A stretch of 64,000 bases of DNA from contig CM064657.1 in the NCBI GenBank assembly GCA_032717465.1, positions 18,563,232-18,627,231 of the forward strand, given 5' to 3'. Every line of letters begins with the position of its first letter. Positions within the stretch are counted from its first letter, which is position 1. Positions 31,406 through 41,766 of this stretch are shown here, piece after piece. The notes under the pieces were generated by a model, which saw nothing but the letters and a program-made list of their open reading frames with translations, did not search any database and had not been told where the DNA came from. Origin of the DNA: Coenobita brevimanus (Eukaryota > Arthropoda > Malacostraca > Decapoda > Coenobitidae). Both the position numbers and the translations under genes were made by a program.

Positions 31406-31580
31406 TTGATTGATTGATTGTATTAAAATCTGGCGGCGCAACTGCCAGGGTCATATGCCGCCAGACAACAAGTTAAAAGACGCAGCGAATAAATAGTGCA
31501 AATTCAAAATAAGAGGTAATAACCATTACTGGAAATAAAACACTAAAAACAATAAAATAGTTAAAACAAAATATCAGTTA

Positions 31581-34500
31581 CTATAAAAGTGTTAGGAGGC
31601 CCGCCTCCTGAAGAAAGCTAAAAACATCATTAAAATCGCTATGGTCTCCACCAAGCATTGAGGAGAGACAATAGGCACCATCTGCCCCTCTATGTCTATG
31701 GAGGAATCTCTGATGCAGGTCTCCCAAACTTGGGCACTCGACCAGCAAGTGTCGAACAGTAAGGGGAACAAGGCAATCATCACAGTACCGTTGAGTCTCA
31801 CCACTCATCAGGAACCCATGTGTAAGTCGAGAGTGTCCTATTCGAAGCCTAGTAAGAGCCACCTCCAATCGCCGAGGCATGGGAGGGAGAACCCTCGGCA
31901 TAACCACGCTCTGAAAGACCTCTTTCAGCTTATTATGGGCGACACCATCCCAGTGTCTCTGCCAGCACATACAAATTCTGTGCCGCAGGTAGGGTGTTAC
32001 ATCAGAAATAGGAAGTGGATAGTTGGTTGGGGGCTGTTGAGAGGCAGCAGCCTTTGCCAGTGCATCCGCCTTCTCATTGCCCACCACACCAACATGAGCA
32101 GGAACCCAACAAAAATCCACTCTCTTCTCCCTACGCCTGATGAGGAACAGCCACTCCAAGATAGCTAAAACTATAGGATGGGATGAGTTAAATGAGTCCA
32201 GAGCCAAAAGCGCCCCTTGGAAGTCACTAAAAATAGTAAAATAATTGTCAGGGTGAAGAAACACCAACTCCAGGGCTAAAACGATAGCTGACAGCTCTGC
32301 AGTAAAAACTGAGGCAACCAAAGGAAGACTACCTCCACGGTTAAAATTGGGAAATACCACTCCAAAACCAACACCAGATGTGGATTTAGAGCCATCAGTA
32401 TAAACAGGCACAGAACCACCATGACTCGTGGAATGTTCTAAGAATAGCTGTAAAAGACACTGTGGAGCGACAGAATCCTTTGAGCCTGTAATAGACCGGC
32501 AAAAAGTTACCTTGGGTAATATCCATGGCACAACCCTCGAGATTCGAACAGGACTGACTGATACTGCCGTCAAATCAAACTCTTCCATGATATCCCGAAC
32601 CCTATAGCCAAATGGACGAGGCATGCGAGGGTGTCTGCTATAATACAAAAAACAAGACTGTTTTGTCACACACTCACAGACAAGTGAATCTGGAAGGCGA
32701 CGAATCCGGAGCCAGCACCGTGCTGCAACTGACTGACGCAGTAGATCTAAGGGAGGCACACCAGCTTCCACCAATAAGCTGGGAATTGGAGATGACCAGA
32801 AAGCCCCAGTTGCAAGGTGAAGACCAGAATTATAGACAGCATCTAGAGTTTTTAGTCTGGTCTCTGTGGCAGAGGAGTATACCTCGCAGCCATATGACAG
32901 CCTGGAGGTTACAAAAACCTGAAACAAATGCAAGAGCATCCTCCGATCAGCACCCCAAGAGGTATGGGACAGTACCCTCAATAGACTGAGGGCTTTCATA
33001 CACGATGCTTTAAGATTTGCGAAGTGTGAAACCCATGTCAAACGGCTGTCAAACGTCAGGCCCAAGAACTTCGTCTCTGGCAAACAGCGGAGTCTCCTGC
33101 CACAGAGCTGGAGATCAGGGTCCGGGTGTACCCCTCTCATCCTACAGAAGTGCATAGCCACAGTCTTAGAAGTAGAAAATCGAAAACCCTTGGAAGTGGC
33201 CCAGGCAGAAATCTTATCCAAGGCAAGTTGCATACGCCGCTCGACAGCAGACATGCGGGAACCAGAAAACCATATAGCCAAGTCATCCACATAAAGGGAT
33301 GAGGATGCCCCACCAGGCACATTATCAAGGATACCGTTGATGGCCACTGTAAACAGGGAGACACTTAAGACACTTCCCTGTGGGACTCCTTCCTCCTGGC
33401 ACAGTGGTGCAGAGAAGGAAGAACCCACACGGACCCGAAAAACATGATCAGTCAAGAAGTCTCCAAGCAAGACAGGTAGTCGGCCAAGTAAACCAAAGGC
33501 ATGAAGTTGTTGGAGGATGCCATGGCGCCAGGCAGTGTCATAGGCCTTCTCAAGGTCAAAGAACACAGCCACAAGATATTGCTTGGAGGCAAAGGCTTCA
33601 CAGATCGATGTTTCTAGCCTGATAAGGTTGTCTGAAGTGCACCGTAATTTACGGAAACCACTCTGTGAAGGAGAGAGAAAGCAACCCTTCTCCAGAAACC
33701 AAATAAGTCTGACATTGACCATCTTCTCGAGCAGCTTGCACACACATGATGTTAAAGCGATGGGATGGTAGTTGGTGACTTGGGAATGATCTTTACCAGG
33801 CTTGGGAATGGGGAGGACAGTACCCAACTTCCAATTCCTGGGAATAGAGCCCTCGCTCCAAACCCTGTTAAAAAGATCCAATAAAAACTGAAGTGAATCA
33901 GTTGACAGATGACGGAGCAGAGCGTATGGAATGTCGTCAGGCCCAGGAGCACTGTCACTGCACTCTGAGAGGGCAGCTCGTAGCTCACGGAGGGTGAAGT
34001 CTAAATTATATGGCTCTCCGCCACGAAAGCGACCACCGGGTGGAGCAAAGTTAACACCTCGTGATTCCAAATCACGGCGATGGTGTGCCATTGGCGAGGT
34101 AGGATCCTTCCTGGAGACACTAGCAAAGTGATCGGCAAATATGTCAGCAACCACCTTAGGATCAGCTATCTTCACACCACCATGGGACAAGACAGGAGGA
34201 GGAGGGACTGCGAACTTTCCAGATATCTTGCGCACTCTATTCCACACTTGTGTGAGCGGAGTCTTTGTTGTAATTGAGGAAACATAAGTTTTCCACGACT
34301 CTTGCCTTGCACTCTTTAGGACCCGCCGAGCATGAGCTCGTGCCCGTCGAAAGGCATCCAAGCACTGAGGGTCCCCACGATGCCGCCGAAGACGGGAGAA
34401 GGCAGAACGCTTCGCCTGCACAGCAGCAGAGCAATCACTGTTCCACCAAGGGACAAGACGTCTGGGAAAACGTCCAGATGTCCTGGGGATGGACTGGAGT

Positions 34501-35306
34501 GCAGAAGAATGTAATAAATCCGTAAAATATTTCGCAGCCTCGTCAGTACTACTAAAATCAGCTATCGAGTAATCAGGGGAACAAAGTTCTGTAAAATGCC
34601 TCCAATCAGCCCTATCTAAGCGCCACCGGGGAAGACGAGACATTGGTTCCGACGCTGTAGACTCTACAATGATAGGGAAGTGGTCACTGCCATATAAATG
34701 TGGCAAGACCTGCCAGTTAAAATCTAAGAGGGCATTTGAAGAGCAGAGAGAAATATCAATTGCAGTAAAAGTACCGGTCTGATTATGGAAATGCGTCATA
34801 TCCCCTGAGTTTAAAACCTCTAACCCTTCTTCCTCTATAAAAGAAGCAAGTAAAATACCTCTAGGGTTAGCCATGCCGTCACCCCACAGTGGGTGGCGAC
34901 CATTAAAATCCCCTAATAAAATGAAGGGAGAGGGAAGATCACGTACTAGGTGAACAAGATCCCCTCTCTCGACAGGAACACTGGGTGGAAGATATATACT
35001 ACACACCATGTAGGATCGATTTATAAAAATTTTGATAGCAACGGCCTGTAGTGGAGTATTGATTTGAATCTTGCTACAAGGCACATCATCTCTGACTAGT
35101 ACTGCTTTGCCACCTTGGTGGCCTTCATTAGGAAGATCAGAATAAAAGGCTCTATATCCAGGAGGACTGAGATGAACTGAGTCTCCCATCATCGTCTCCT
35201 GGAGACAAATGCTCACTGGAGAGAATTGGGAGATCAAAACACGCAGTTCCTCCCAGGAAGCACGTAAACCTCGACAGTTCCACTGAAGAAACTTGAAGAT
35301 GACTAT
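31581..35306 (-). CDS. I-like LINE ORF2: endonuclease, RT, RNase H
   Basis: Stop-to-stop frame of about 1,241 codons. The conserved start of the endonuclease, QWNCRGLRASWEEL, lies upstream of any ATG (35282-35241). Then come ICLQET (catalytic Glu), LLGDFNGRHPLWG and GSDHFPII. RT has TVLPIPKPGKD, NYHPIALTSCVCKLLEKMV, FFDLEKAYDTAW, GVPQGSVLS and the catalytic YVDD. RNase H follows with VYTDGSKSTSGVG, FTAELSAIVLALE, IFSDFQGALLAL and WVPAHVGVVGNEKADALAK. The C-terminal zinc motif is CDDCLVPLTVRHLLVEC. All catalytic residues I can check are present. Without a nearby ATG, translation probably depends on reinitiation or another non-standard start. Confidence 0.9.
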   Translation of the reverse strand: MVIFKFLQWNCRGLRASWEELRVLISQFSPVSICLQETMMGDSVHLSPPGYRAFYSDLPNEGHQGGKAVLVRDDVPCSKIQINTPLQAVAIKIFINRSYMVCSIYLPPSVPVERGDLVHLVRDLPSPFILLGDFNGRHPLWGDGMANPRGILLASFIEEEGLEVLNSGDMTHFHNQTGTFTAIDISLCSSNALLDFNWQVLPHLYGSDHFPIIVESTASEPMSRLPRWRLDRADWRHFTELCSPDYSIADFSSTDEAAKYFTDLLHSSALQSIPRTSGRFPRRLVPWWNSDCSAAVQAKRSAFSRLRRHRGDPQCLDAFRRARAHARRVLKSARQESWKTYVSSITTKTPLTQVWNRVRKISGKFAVPPPPVLSHGGVKIADPKVVADIFADHFASVSRKDPTSPMAHHRRDLESRGVNFAPPGGRFRGGEPYNLDFTLRELRAALSECSDSAPGPDDIPYALLRHLSTDSLQFLLDLFNRVWSEGSIPRNWKLGTVLPIPKPGKDHSQVTNYHPIALTSCVCKLLEKMVNVRLIWFLEKGCFLSPSQSGFRKLRCTSDNLIRLETSICEAFASKQYLVAVFFDLEKAYDTAWRHGILQQLHAFGLLGRLPVLLGDFLTDHVFRVRVGSSFSAPLCQEEGVPQGSVLSVSLFTVAINGILDNVPGGASSSLYVDDLAIWFSGSRMSAVERRMQLALDKISAWATSKGFRFSTSKTVAMHFCRMRGVHPDPDLQLCGRRLRCLPETKFLGLTFDSRLTWVSHFANLKASCMKALSLLRVLSHTSWGADRRMLLHLFQVFVTSRLSYGCEVYSSATETRLKTLDAVYNSGLHLATGAFWSSPIPSLLVEAGVPPLDLLRQSVAARCWLRIRRLPDSLVCECVTKQSCFLYYSRHPRMPRPFGYRVRDIMEEFDLTAVSVSPVRISRVVPWILPKVTFCRSITGSKDSVAPQCLLQLFLEHSTSHGGSVPVYTDGSKSTSGVGFGVVFPNFNRGGSLPLVASVFTAELSAIVLALELVFLHPDNYFTIFSDFQGALLALDSFNSSHPIVLAILEWLFLIRRREKRVDFCWVPAHVGVVGNEKADALAKAAASQQPPTNYPLPISDVTPYLRHRICMCWQRHWDGVAHNKLKEVFQSVVMPRVLPPMPRRLEVALTRLRIGHSRLTHGFLMSGETQRYCDDCLVPLTVRHLLVECPSLGDLHQRFLHRHRGADGAYCLSSMLGGDHSDFNDVFSFLQEAGLLTLL

Positions 35307-37141
35307 TTAGTGCATGGTTTTGGGAGAGTCCGAGAATTGGACTTCCCAGTGCCAAGTTTATTTGGTTTGTCAAAATTTTTGCAGGAATGTGGGAGCCCTG
35401 ACGAGCCTCCAGAGAGGGAGACTGGCACTCGTGCTGAAGGGGAGACAGTCTTCTTTGATATGCAGGTACGTCCACTAATGGGTTTGTCACGGGCAGCAGC
35501 ATGGAGCCCAACAGGAGGGGAGGTGCTACTCTGGACCCTGCCCGTGGCCCCCAGTGAGCTGAGAGGCCGAGCAGGAGGGATTAGGGTCCTGGCCTCCGGA
35601 CGTGGAGGGGAGAGGGCAGAATTGTCTGAGTTAACTGGAGGAGAAACAACCGGTACCGCAGAGGAAGAAGTGACCGACTCACCTGACTTGTTGGAGGGAC
35701 CGCAAGCTGCCTCAGTCAGATCAGAGCATGCTGTGCCATCAGAGGGACTGCAACCACTAGTGCATCCCTCAGGGCTGGGGTCCTGACAAGCAGGGGAGGG
35801 CTTCTCCCCTGGCTTTAGAGAGGGTACCTTCATGTCTGAGGCCACACCGAAACCATCCAACTCGGTATCAATGACCGGGACATCAGTATCTATGCCCGAT
35901 ACAATAGCACCGTCAGAGTGGCCACTCTGATCAGCATGGGAGGCTTTAGTTGGGGGAACATCTGTCAATGACTCGGTGGACTCACGAATGCGTTTGTTGG
36001 AGGACCGTTTAGGGCTATGTACCTCAGCCTGTACAAGTTCGGATGGAATCACAGAGGTATTCTTGGGCATATTCTTGGAGGTACTAACTGAGGTGTCTTC
36101 TCCATCAGTAGTTTCCACCAAAGTTGCAAATTTATTGCTGACAGGCACCGAGAGAATCTGCATCCTATCAGACATGTTGGAGGTTGACCGAGTACCCAGA
36201 CTCTCACGTCGTTGAGAATTATGTTCATCACCACTAGAATTGCGGCCTGACTGGACGGACCGTGATAGAACTGAAGCAAAGGAAACTCCAGGTCGTATAT
36301 ACATAGACATAACTCGGTGTTTAGCTTCCTTAAAGGTAATCCTTTCACGAGTCCGCAAAGACAAAACCTCACACTCAAATTTGTATTTGTCACAAGCTTT
36401 GGAGGTAGCTGCATGGCCACCTGCACAATTGACACAGGTCTCTGTACCAGAACAATCTATATCTTCATGGGAAATTCCACATGTAGCACATATTGCAGGA
36501 AGGCCCTGCAACAATCGTCAACAGTATTTGCTAACGTGGCCAAACTTATGACAATGAAAACAGCGTCTTGGACTGGGTATATACAGCTTCACCTTTAAGG
36601 ACAACCAGGCAACCTTAATGGAAGAGGGAAGCTGAGTGACCTCAAACGTTAACAAAATGGAGGGCGTGGGCAAAAGGACACCATCAATTTTTTTATGAAA
36701 TCTTTCCACTTTGATGACTCCATGTACCTTCATTTCCTCAAGAAGCTTTGCTTCTGAGTACCTAAGCAGCTCTCTAGAGTAGATTACCCCACGAGATTGG
36801 TTGAATGTGGGATGCGGCAAGCATGTAACTGGAGCCCCAGATACCTCAGATAGAGAACAGAGTCTGTCTTTCTCCTCTGGGGAGGTAACCTCCACAAGCA
36901 GGCTCCCATCGTGCTGTGGCAAAATTTTTGGCTCCCTGCCACATGTCTTAACAATTGTTCTATGGACTTCAAATATGTCCAGTTCTGCCACTTTGACACC
37001 CTCTACTGCCCGGATCACCAAATACCGAGCAAAGTGGGCTTGTTCATAAAAGCCTGGCAAGACCTCACGCGGGGATGTAATTGGGCCAGACTTTAAGTGG
37101 CCCAGATGTTCCTCATATTTATTGTTTTTTTTGGTTTCCAT
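35303..37141 (-). CDS. I-like LINE ORF1 (gag-like, three CCHC knuckles)
   Basis: A 612-codon frame broken once by TGA at about 36520-36518. The N-terminal half (METKKNNKYEEHLGHLKSGP) contains an RRM-like region around residues 45-190 (SREVLPGFYEQAHFARYLVI, VHRTIVKTCGREPKILPQ). Three zinc knuckles follow: CFHCHKFGHVSKYC directly before the stop, CATCGISHEDIDC and CVNCAGGHAATSKAC directly after. The C-terminal 250 residues are Ser/Pro-rich and low complexity. ORF1 binds LINE RNA. The stop lies exactly between knuckles one and two, and the frame on both sides is otherwise open, so it looks like a single point mutation or, less likely, readthrough. Confidence 0.8.
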
Positions 37142-37722
37142 TAAAATTTAATAACTTCATTCCCCCACTCCTCCACCCACCACGGAGCCCAACAAGGGGA
37201 GGTCTTATGCCAGGGACAATGCCACTGGCGACCCCAGAGGTAGCAGGGAAGTATACACGGGTAACCACCGGGGAACCCGAACAAGGGTGACTCCAGGACG
37301 GTAGGAGCCACCAGGCCCCCCAGTGCCCACTTGACCCTAGCCAACGCATGACCAGCCGATTGACCTGGTCGGGCCCAACCAGGCCATCCGTCTTGCCAGA
37401 ATAAGGGACCAAAGAGGTGTATTGCTAGCTGCAGGGCGCAGCATGCACAGCGTCGCTCAACCTCCAGGACTCCCGTCTCCCAGCATTACGGGACACCACG
37501 CACGGCAAACACGTGGGGAGGCAACTGTCCTGCCCTAGATGGCAAATGGGCAGGGACTAACATCACCAGCAGGCCTCCTCCACCAGTGATGCAGGGGGCG
37601 CTTGGTCCACGTAGCTGACAAATACCGAACCCTACAAAGGTAGGCATGCCTCCAAAGTAGGTGGCACCGCCAACCACGCTTCAAGCCCCGCCACCACGTC
37701 AAGGTGACCCCCTGCAGCGGGG
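37142..37722 (-). promoter_or_regulatory. I-like LINE 5' untranslated region
   Basis: About 580 bp of GC-rich non-coding sequence between the target duplication and the ORF1 start. It should hold the internal promoter of the element. No individual motif is convincing. Confidence 0.5.
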
Positions 37723-38915
37723 TCAAAGGGTGAGAAGCCCAGTGATTCATTTGGAGATTCTCTTGCAGCAAATACAACGAATGGAAGACCTTTATCCCAG
37801 TCTTTCCGATGTTCCAAACAGTATTTCTTGAGCATCGATTTGAGTGTTTGATGATATCTCTCCAACGCTCCTTGAGTCTGGGGATGGTAAGCTGAAGACG
37901 TGATTTGGGTGATGCCCAACTCTTTCAGAGACTGCTTGAAAAAATTTGATGTGAAATTACTTCCCCGGTCTGACTGTACCTCCTTGGGCAGACCAAACTT
38001 GGTGAAGAACCCTAGCAATTCCTTAACCACGTTCTTTGCAGAGATATTTCTAAGTGGAATTGCTTCAGGATAACGAGTAGCCATATCAATCAGGGTCAAC
38101 ACATAAGAAAATCCTGAAGAAGTCTTAGGAAGAGGGCCCACAATATCCACCAACACATGGGTGAATGGCGCCTCAAAAGGAGGAATGGGAACTAGAGGTG
38201 CAACCTTTTCAGTCTGATTACACTTCCCCACAACTTGACAGGTGTGACAAGACTTACAATACCAGGAAACATCTCTGAAGATACCTGGCCAGTAGAAGTG
38301 TTTCAAAATGCGTGCCACAGTCTTCCTCACTCCAAGGTGTCCTGCCAAACTGGAATCATGAGCCACTCTAATGATATCCTGCCTACAAACACGAGGGATG
38401 ACAACTTGATGTACAACCTCCCATTCACAGTCGGCTGATGCTATTGGGGGTCTCCACTTCCTCATAAGTACTCCTTACTTTATATAATAACAAGTAGAAG
38501 CACCAGCTGACTCTTCCTCACTGCAAGCAGAGTTAGCTAGACCTTTCAACTCAGGGTCAGCAACTTGCAACTCAACCAACTCTTGACGAGACAAATTATC
38601 AACACTACGGGGTACTGCCTCATCTGGTGAGTGGTCCAAATTAGCAAGAAAAGTGTCAGCTAGGATAACATCATCATTATCCTCTAAGTCACCAGTAACT
38701 TTAGACTTAGCCCTAGTGACAGCACATGCAGGGAACGCATCAGGGACATCACAATCCTGGGTCGCAGCCGCTGGCTCACTAGACAACTGAGGAGCTGGAC
38801 ACACTTGACTTCCACCAATATCATTTCCAAGTAAGAAAGTTACACCTGACATTGGGAGTGTCTCAACCAACCCAACCATAACAGAACCATTAACAAAACC
38901 AGACTCTAAATTCAC
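37723..38915 (-). pseudogene. Protease C-terminal linker and integrase (copy 2)
   Basis: The piece at 38915-38475 covers the linker after the protease and ends at a TAA where copy 1 reads YYVKSGVL. The piece from 38465 holds the integrase zinc region (HDSSLAGH...CKSC) and core (VDIVGPL, VQSDRGSNF, YHPQTQGALERY). It is cut at ESPNESLGFSPF by the LINE insertion. DDE residues are intact, but the stop and the insertion disable it. Confidence 0.85.
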
Positions 38916-40392
38916 TCTGCACAGAGGGAGAGAAGTAATTATTCCCTACCCCTTGTAAGATTACAGTTTCATCAGAGGAATTAACATTAGAGCCTAGAAC
39001 ACTGGTCAGCATAAGGGATTGGCAAGCACCTGTATCACGATATATTTTAACTAATTTCCTGTCATTACTGTCCAGAGGATTGACAAAACCATCAGACAGG
39101 AAATTAGCACATGAACTCTTGAGAGTGTCACCCACGTTACTGCTCAAAAGAGGAGCTTCATCATGAGAATTTAAGTTACCCCTCAAAGCAGGTTCAGTTA
39201 ACTCAGTTAAAGAATTCCGGGAACTCTCAAGGGTGGACACTAAACCAATTGACTGAATATTTAAAGACTCCTTTTTGTTCACATCACGCTGTCTCTTGAA
39301 ACATTTCTCCGTAGTATGACCAAGCTTACTACAATAAGTACATTTACTTTTCTGAAATCTAGAGGTGAAGCTGGTATTTACTTCCTGAGAAACATCATCT
39401 TTATTCTCTTTCCTGTTACCTGTACTCTGAGTAGAGGCAACGTACTTACTCTCAGCTTTCCTTTTTTCTCTAGAATATCTCTTGTGAGTGAGAACATATT
39501 CATCAGCTAAAACTGCAGCATCAGACAAATTATCTATTCTTCTCTCATCAAGATATAGGCTTACATCTTTATTAATACACCTTTTGAAGTCCTCCAGCAA
39601 AATCATCTGCTTAAATTTATCAAAATCAGAATCCACATTCTTAGAATTTAACCACTGCTCTAACAGATCTCCTTTGATTTTTGCATACTCAACATGGGAT
39701 TGCTTATCTTGCTTGTAAGTTGTCCTAAATTTTACTCTATAGGCTTCAGGAACAAGCTCATAGGCCTTAAGAATCAAGCTCTTAACTACATCATAATTAT
39801 CAGATTGATCCTGAGGCAAAGATGCATAAGTTACTTGAGCTATACCGGTGAGAACAGTTTGAAGGAGTACTGGCCAATAGTTTTTGGGCCAATTAAAACC
39901 TGTAGCTATCCTCTCAAACAACTGAAAATACTTTGTTAAATCAGATTCATTAAAAGGAGGGACAAGTTTAACATTTTTAGCCACATCAAAATCATCAGAG
40001 CTAGATGATCCAGTTCCACCTTGTTTCATGCCATACTCATGGTCTGCCTGAATCCTAGCAAGTTCAATTTGTGCCTCCTGAGAACGTGCCTGAAACTCAG
40101 CCTCCTTAGCACGAACCTCCTGCAGGGCTAGTTGTAACTTAGCTAATTCAATCTGCGTTTGCTCATTTGGAGGAGTTACATTAAACAAGCTTTCATTAAT
40201 CATGTCGACAATTTGATCTTTAGAATGATGAGAGCGAACAACAATTCCCAATTGTTGAGCAACAAGATTAAGTTCATTCTTTGTTCTGTTTTCTACATCA
40301 CACACTGTTTGCACATTTGACAAAAAATCTTTGGCTTCATCAAGAGTAGTAATAGTAGACATCATGAATAAATCACAGTCACAAAATATCAA
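38890..40392 (-). CDS. gag: Gag and protease (copy 2), frameshifted
   Basis: A 500-residue frame aligned with residues 1-520 of the copy 1 polyprotein. The SAP-like N-terminus, capsid (MILLEDFKRCINKDVSLYLD), CCHC knuckle (CTYCSKLGHTTEKC) and DTGA protease site are all present. The coiled-coil segment after QLALQE is about 29 residues shorter than in copy 1. A 2-base deletion near 38925 shifts the frame, so the last 12 residues (PSVQSEFRVWFC) are spurious. Confidence 0.85.
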   Translation of the reverse strand: MIFCDCDLFMMSTITTLDEAKDFLSNVQTVCDVENRTKNELNLVAQQLGIVVRSHHSKDQIVDMINESLFNVTPPNEQTQIELAKLQLALQEVRAKEAEFQARSQEAQIELARIQADHEYGMKQGGTGSSSSDDFDVAKNVKLVPPFNESDLTKYFQLFERIATGFNWPKNYWPVLLQTVLTGIAQVTYASLPQDQSDNYDVVKSLILKAYELVPEAYRVKFRTTYKQDKQSHVEYAKIKGDLLEQWLNSKNVDSDFDKFKQMILLEDFKRCINKDVSLYLDERRIDNLSDAAVLADEYVLTHKRYSREKRKAESKYVASTQSTGNRKENKDDVSQEVNTSFTSRFQKSKCTYCSKLGHTTEKCFKRQRDVNKKESLNIQSIGLVSTLESSRNSLTELTEPALRGNLNSHDEAPLLSSNVGDTLKSSCANFLSDGFVNPLDSNDRKLVKIYRDTGACQSLMLTSVLGSNVNSSDETVILQGVGNNYFSPSVQSEFRVWFC

Positions 40393-40446
40393 GCAATATC
40401 CTTATGATAATATCCTGAATATCCTGATAAGAGGTCGCCAAATTTA

Positions 40447-41381
40447 TGTTACGGAACAGAGAAAACTGTCCCGCAAAGTTCCAGGTTCAAAACGAAAGAG
40501 TTAGGTAAAATTACAAGTTAAAGTTTAATGCTCAAACTAACAACAAAACATTCAGGACTCATGAGGATAATGTAATGGCAAAAAACAGGTTAAATATATG
40601 GTTAACTGCAATAGCCTCTATTAACACGAAATTAGCAAAAGTAAATTTATCTAAGTCAGCCCTGATAAAATGAGAAAACCAGATAATGCTCAGTTAATGC
40701 AAGATATATTATTACAGATGCAAAATATTATCAAAAATGACTGACATAAAAACACATGAATCACAAAAACTTCACTAGGCCTACGAATCAACACCTTATG
40801 CTATACAGTACAAGAAAAAATGTAATAACACTTATACTCAAATTATACAGCTGCTAGATGGTTGGAGACTTCCTGAGCACTCACAAAAATAATAACAACT
40901 GTACAGGGGAGGACAGAGATGTGAGCAAAATGAGGAGTAGATCTAAGTGGCAATTAATGCAGAGACTGAGCTCATTATATAGGGGCCGGCAGAGCTTGAT
41001 ACAACTTGTAAGAAGGACGCGCAAATGAAGCCATAGGGGACAAAGAGTTGACACTCCTGCTCTGAACAACAGAAAGAACGACTTACTCTACTATAAGGGA
41101 GAGAAGGAGGGAGTGAGGTAGAACACGCTCGTGATCAAACATGCAGCATACTGTACGTTAGAATTATACAAAGGATGATGGATCTGGTTAGTACTTGGAT
41201 GGGTGACCGCCTGGGAACACCAGATGCTGTTGGCATCCCTACGTGTCAAGTGGGGTTGGTGGAGGATTAGTGCCCCTCCCTGTAAAACAATTAACTCTAA
41301 GCCATTGGCCACCCCGTCTGGGATACATGGCATCTGGCAATGGATGGATGGATGGATGATGAAAACATAGGCTATGTAACA
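40447..41381 (-). repeat. LTR (5' LTR of copy 2) with SINE insertion
   Basis: TGTTACGGAACAG...CTATGTAACA, about 754 bp after removing a SINE and its duplicated target. The TATA box is at 40974-40982 on the minus strand. The SINE lies within the last 40 bp of the plus-strand reading, near the upstream edge of U3. Confidence 0.9.
41181..41353 (+). mobile_element. 5S rRNA-derived SINE, 5'-truncated, in LTR
   Basis: It starts inside the 5S part (GATCTGGTTAGTACTTGGAT) and continues through the body and the LINE-like tail GGCCACCCCGTCTGGGATAC and GGCATCTGGCAAT, to (GGAT)n. GGATGATG flanks it at 41173-41180 and 41354-41361; the right copy is partly ambiguous with the tail. The uninterrupted LTR has one such site. 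Confidence 0.85.
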
Positions 41382-41388
41382 ATATATA

Positions 41389-41470
<82 letters not shown>
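41382..41470. repeat. (TA)n tract
   Basis: TA repeat filling the gap between the end of LTR element 2 and the 3' end of the next LINE. Confidence 0.95.
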
Positions 41471-41472
<2 letters not shown>

Positions 41473-41766
41473 TCTTCATCAGCCATAACTAGTCCACTGC
41501 TGAACAATGGCCTCCCCTAACCTTTTCCACGAATTGCTTTACTGAGCTAATATTTGCCACGTTTTCCCTGCAAATTTCTCTATCTCATCTCTTCATCTCC
41601 TGTCTGGCCTTTTTCTGCTACGCTTACAATCTCTTGGTGTCCAGTCAGTCAGCCTCTTGCTCCATCGGTTATCCCTTATTCTTGCTATATGGTCTGCCCA
41701 CCTCCATTTCTGTTCTTTTATAACTTCTATAATATCTTCGACTTAAGTCTGCTGTCTCACCAAAGT

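Larger units (their letters stand above)
31406..37722 (-). mobile_element. I-like LINE (RNase H-containing), full length
   Basis: A 6.3-kb element on the minus strand with a 5' region of about 580 bp (37722-37142), ORF1 (37141-35303), ORF2 (35306-31581), a 3' untranslated region and an (AATC)n tail at 31406-31420. An 11-bp target duplication flanks it. ORF2 is uninterrupted and ORF1 has one in-frame TGA, so the insertion is young. The combination of CCHC-bearing ORF1, APE endonuclease, RT, RNase H and a C-terminal CCHC places it in the I group. It is clearly GC-richer than the host LTR element. Confidence 0.9.
28674..41381 (-). mobile_element. Gmr1-like Ty3/Gypsy retrotransposon, copy 2 (interrupted)
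   Basis: The same family and order as 9763-16124, with LTRs at 40447-41381 (5') and 28674-29430 (3'). An I-like LINE (31406-37722) splits the integrase and a 5S SINE (41181-41353) splits the 5' LTR. Without these it is about 6.2 kb. Additional damage includes a 2-base deletion near 38925 and a TAA near 38470. The portion from integrase C-terminus through RNase H is one uninterrupted frame and shows the natural junction that copy 1 has lost. LTRs are about 30 bp shorter than those of copy 1, because of a missing block near the LTR start, so the copies represent two subfamilies. Confidence 0.9.

Noticed and set aside
35310..35786. Plus-strand 158-residue frame within the I-like LINE
   Set aside because: It lies opposite the low-complexity C-terminus of ORF1; the sense frame carries the zinc knuckles.
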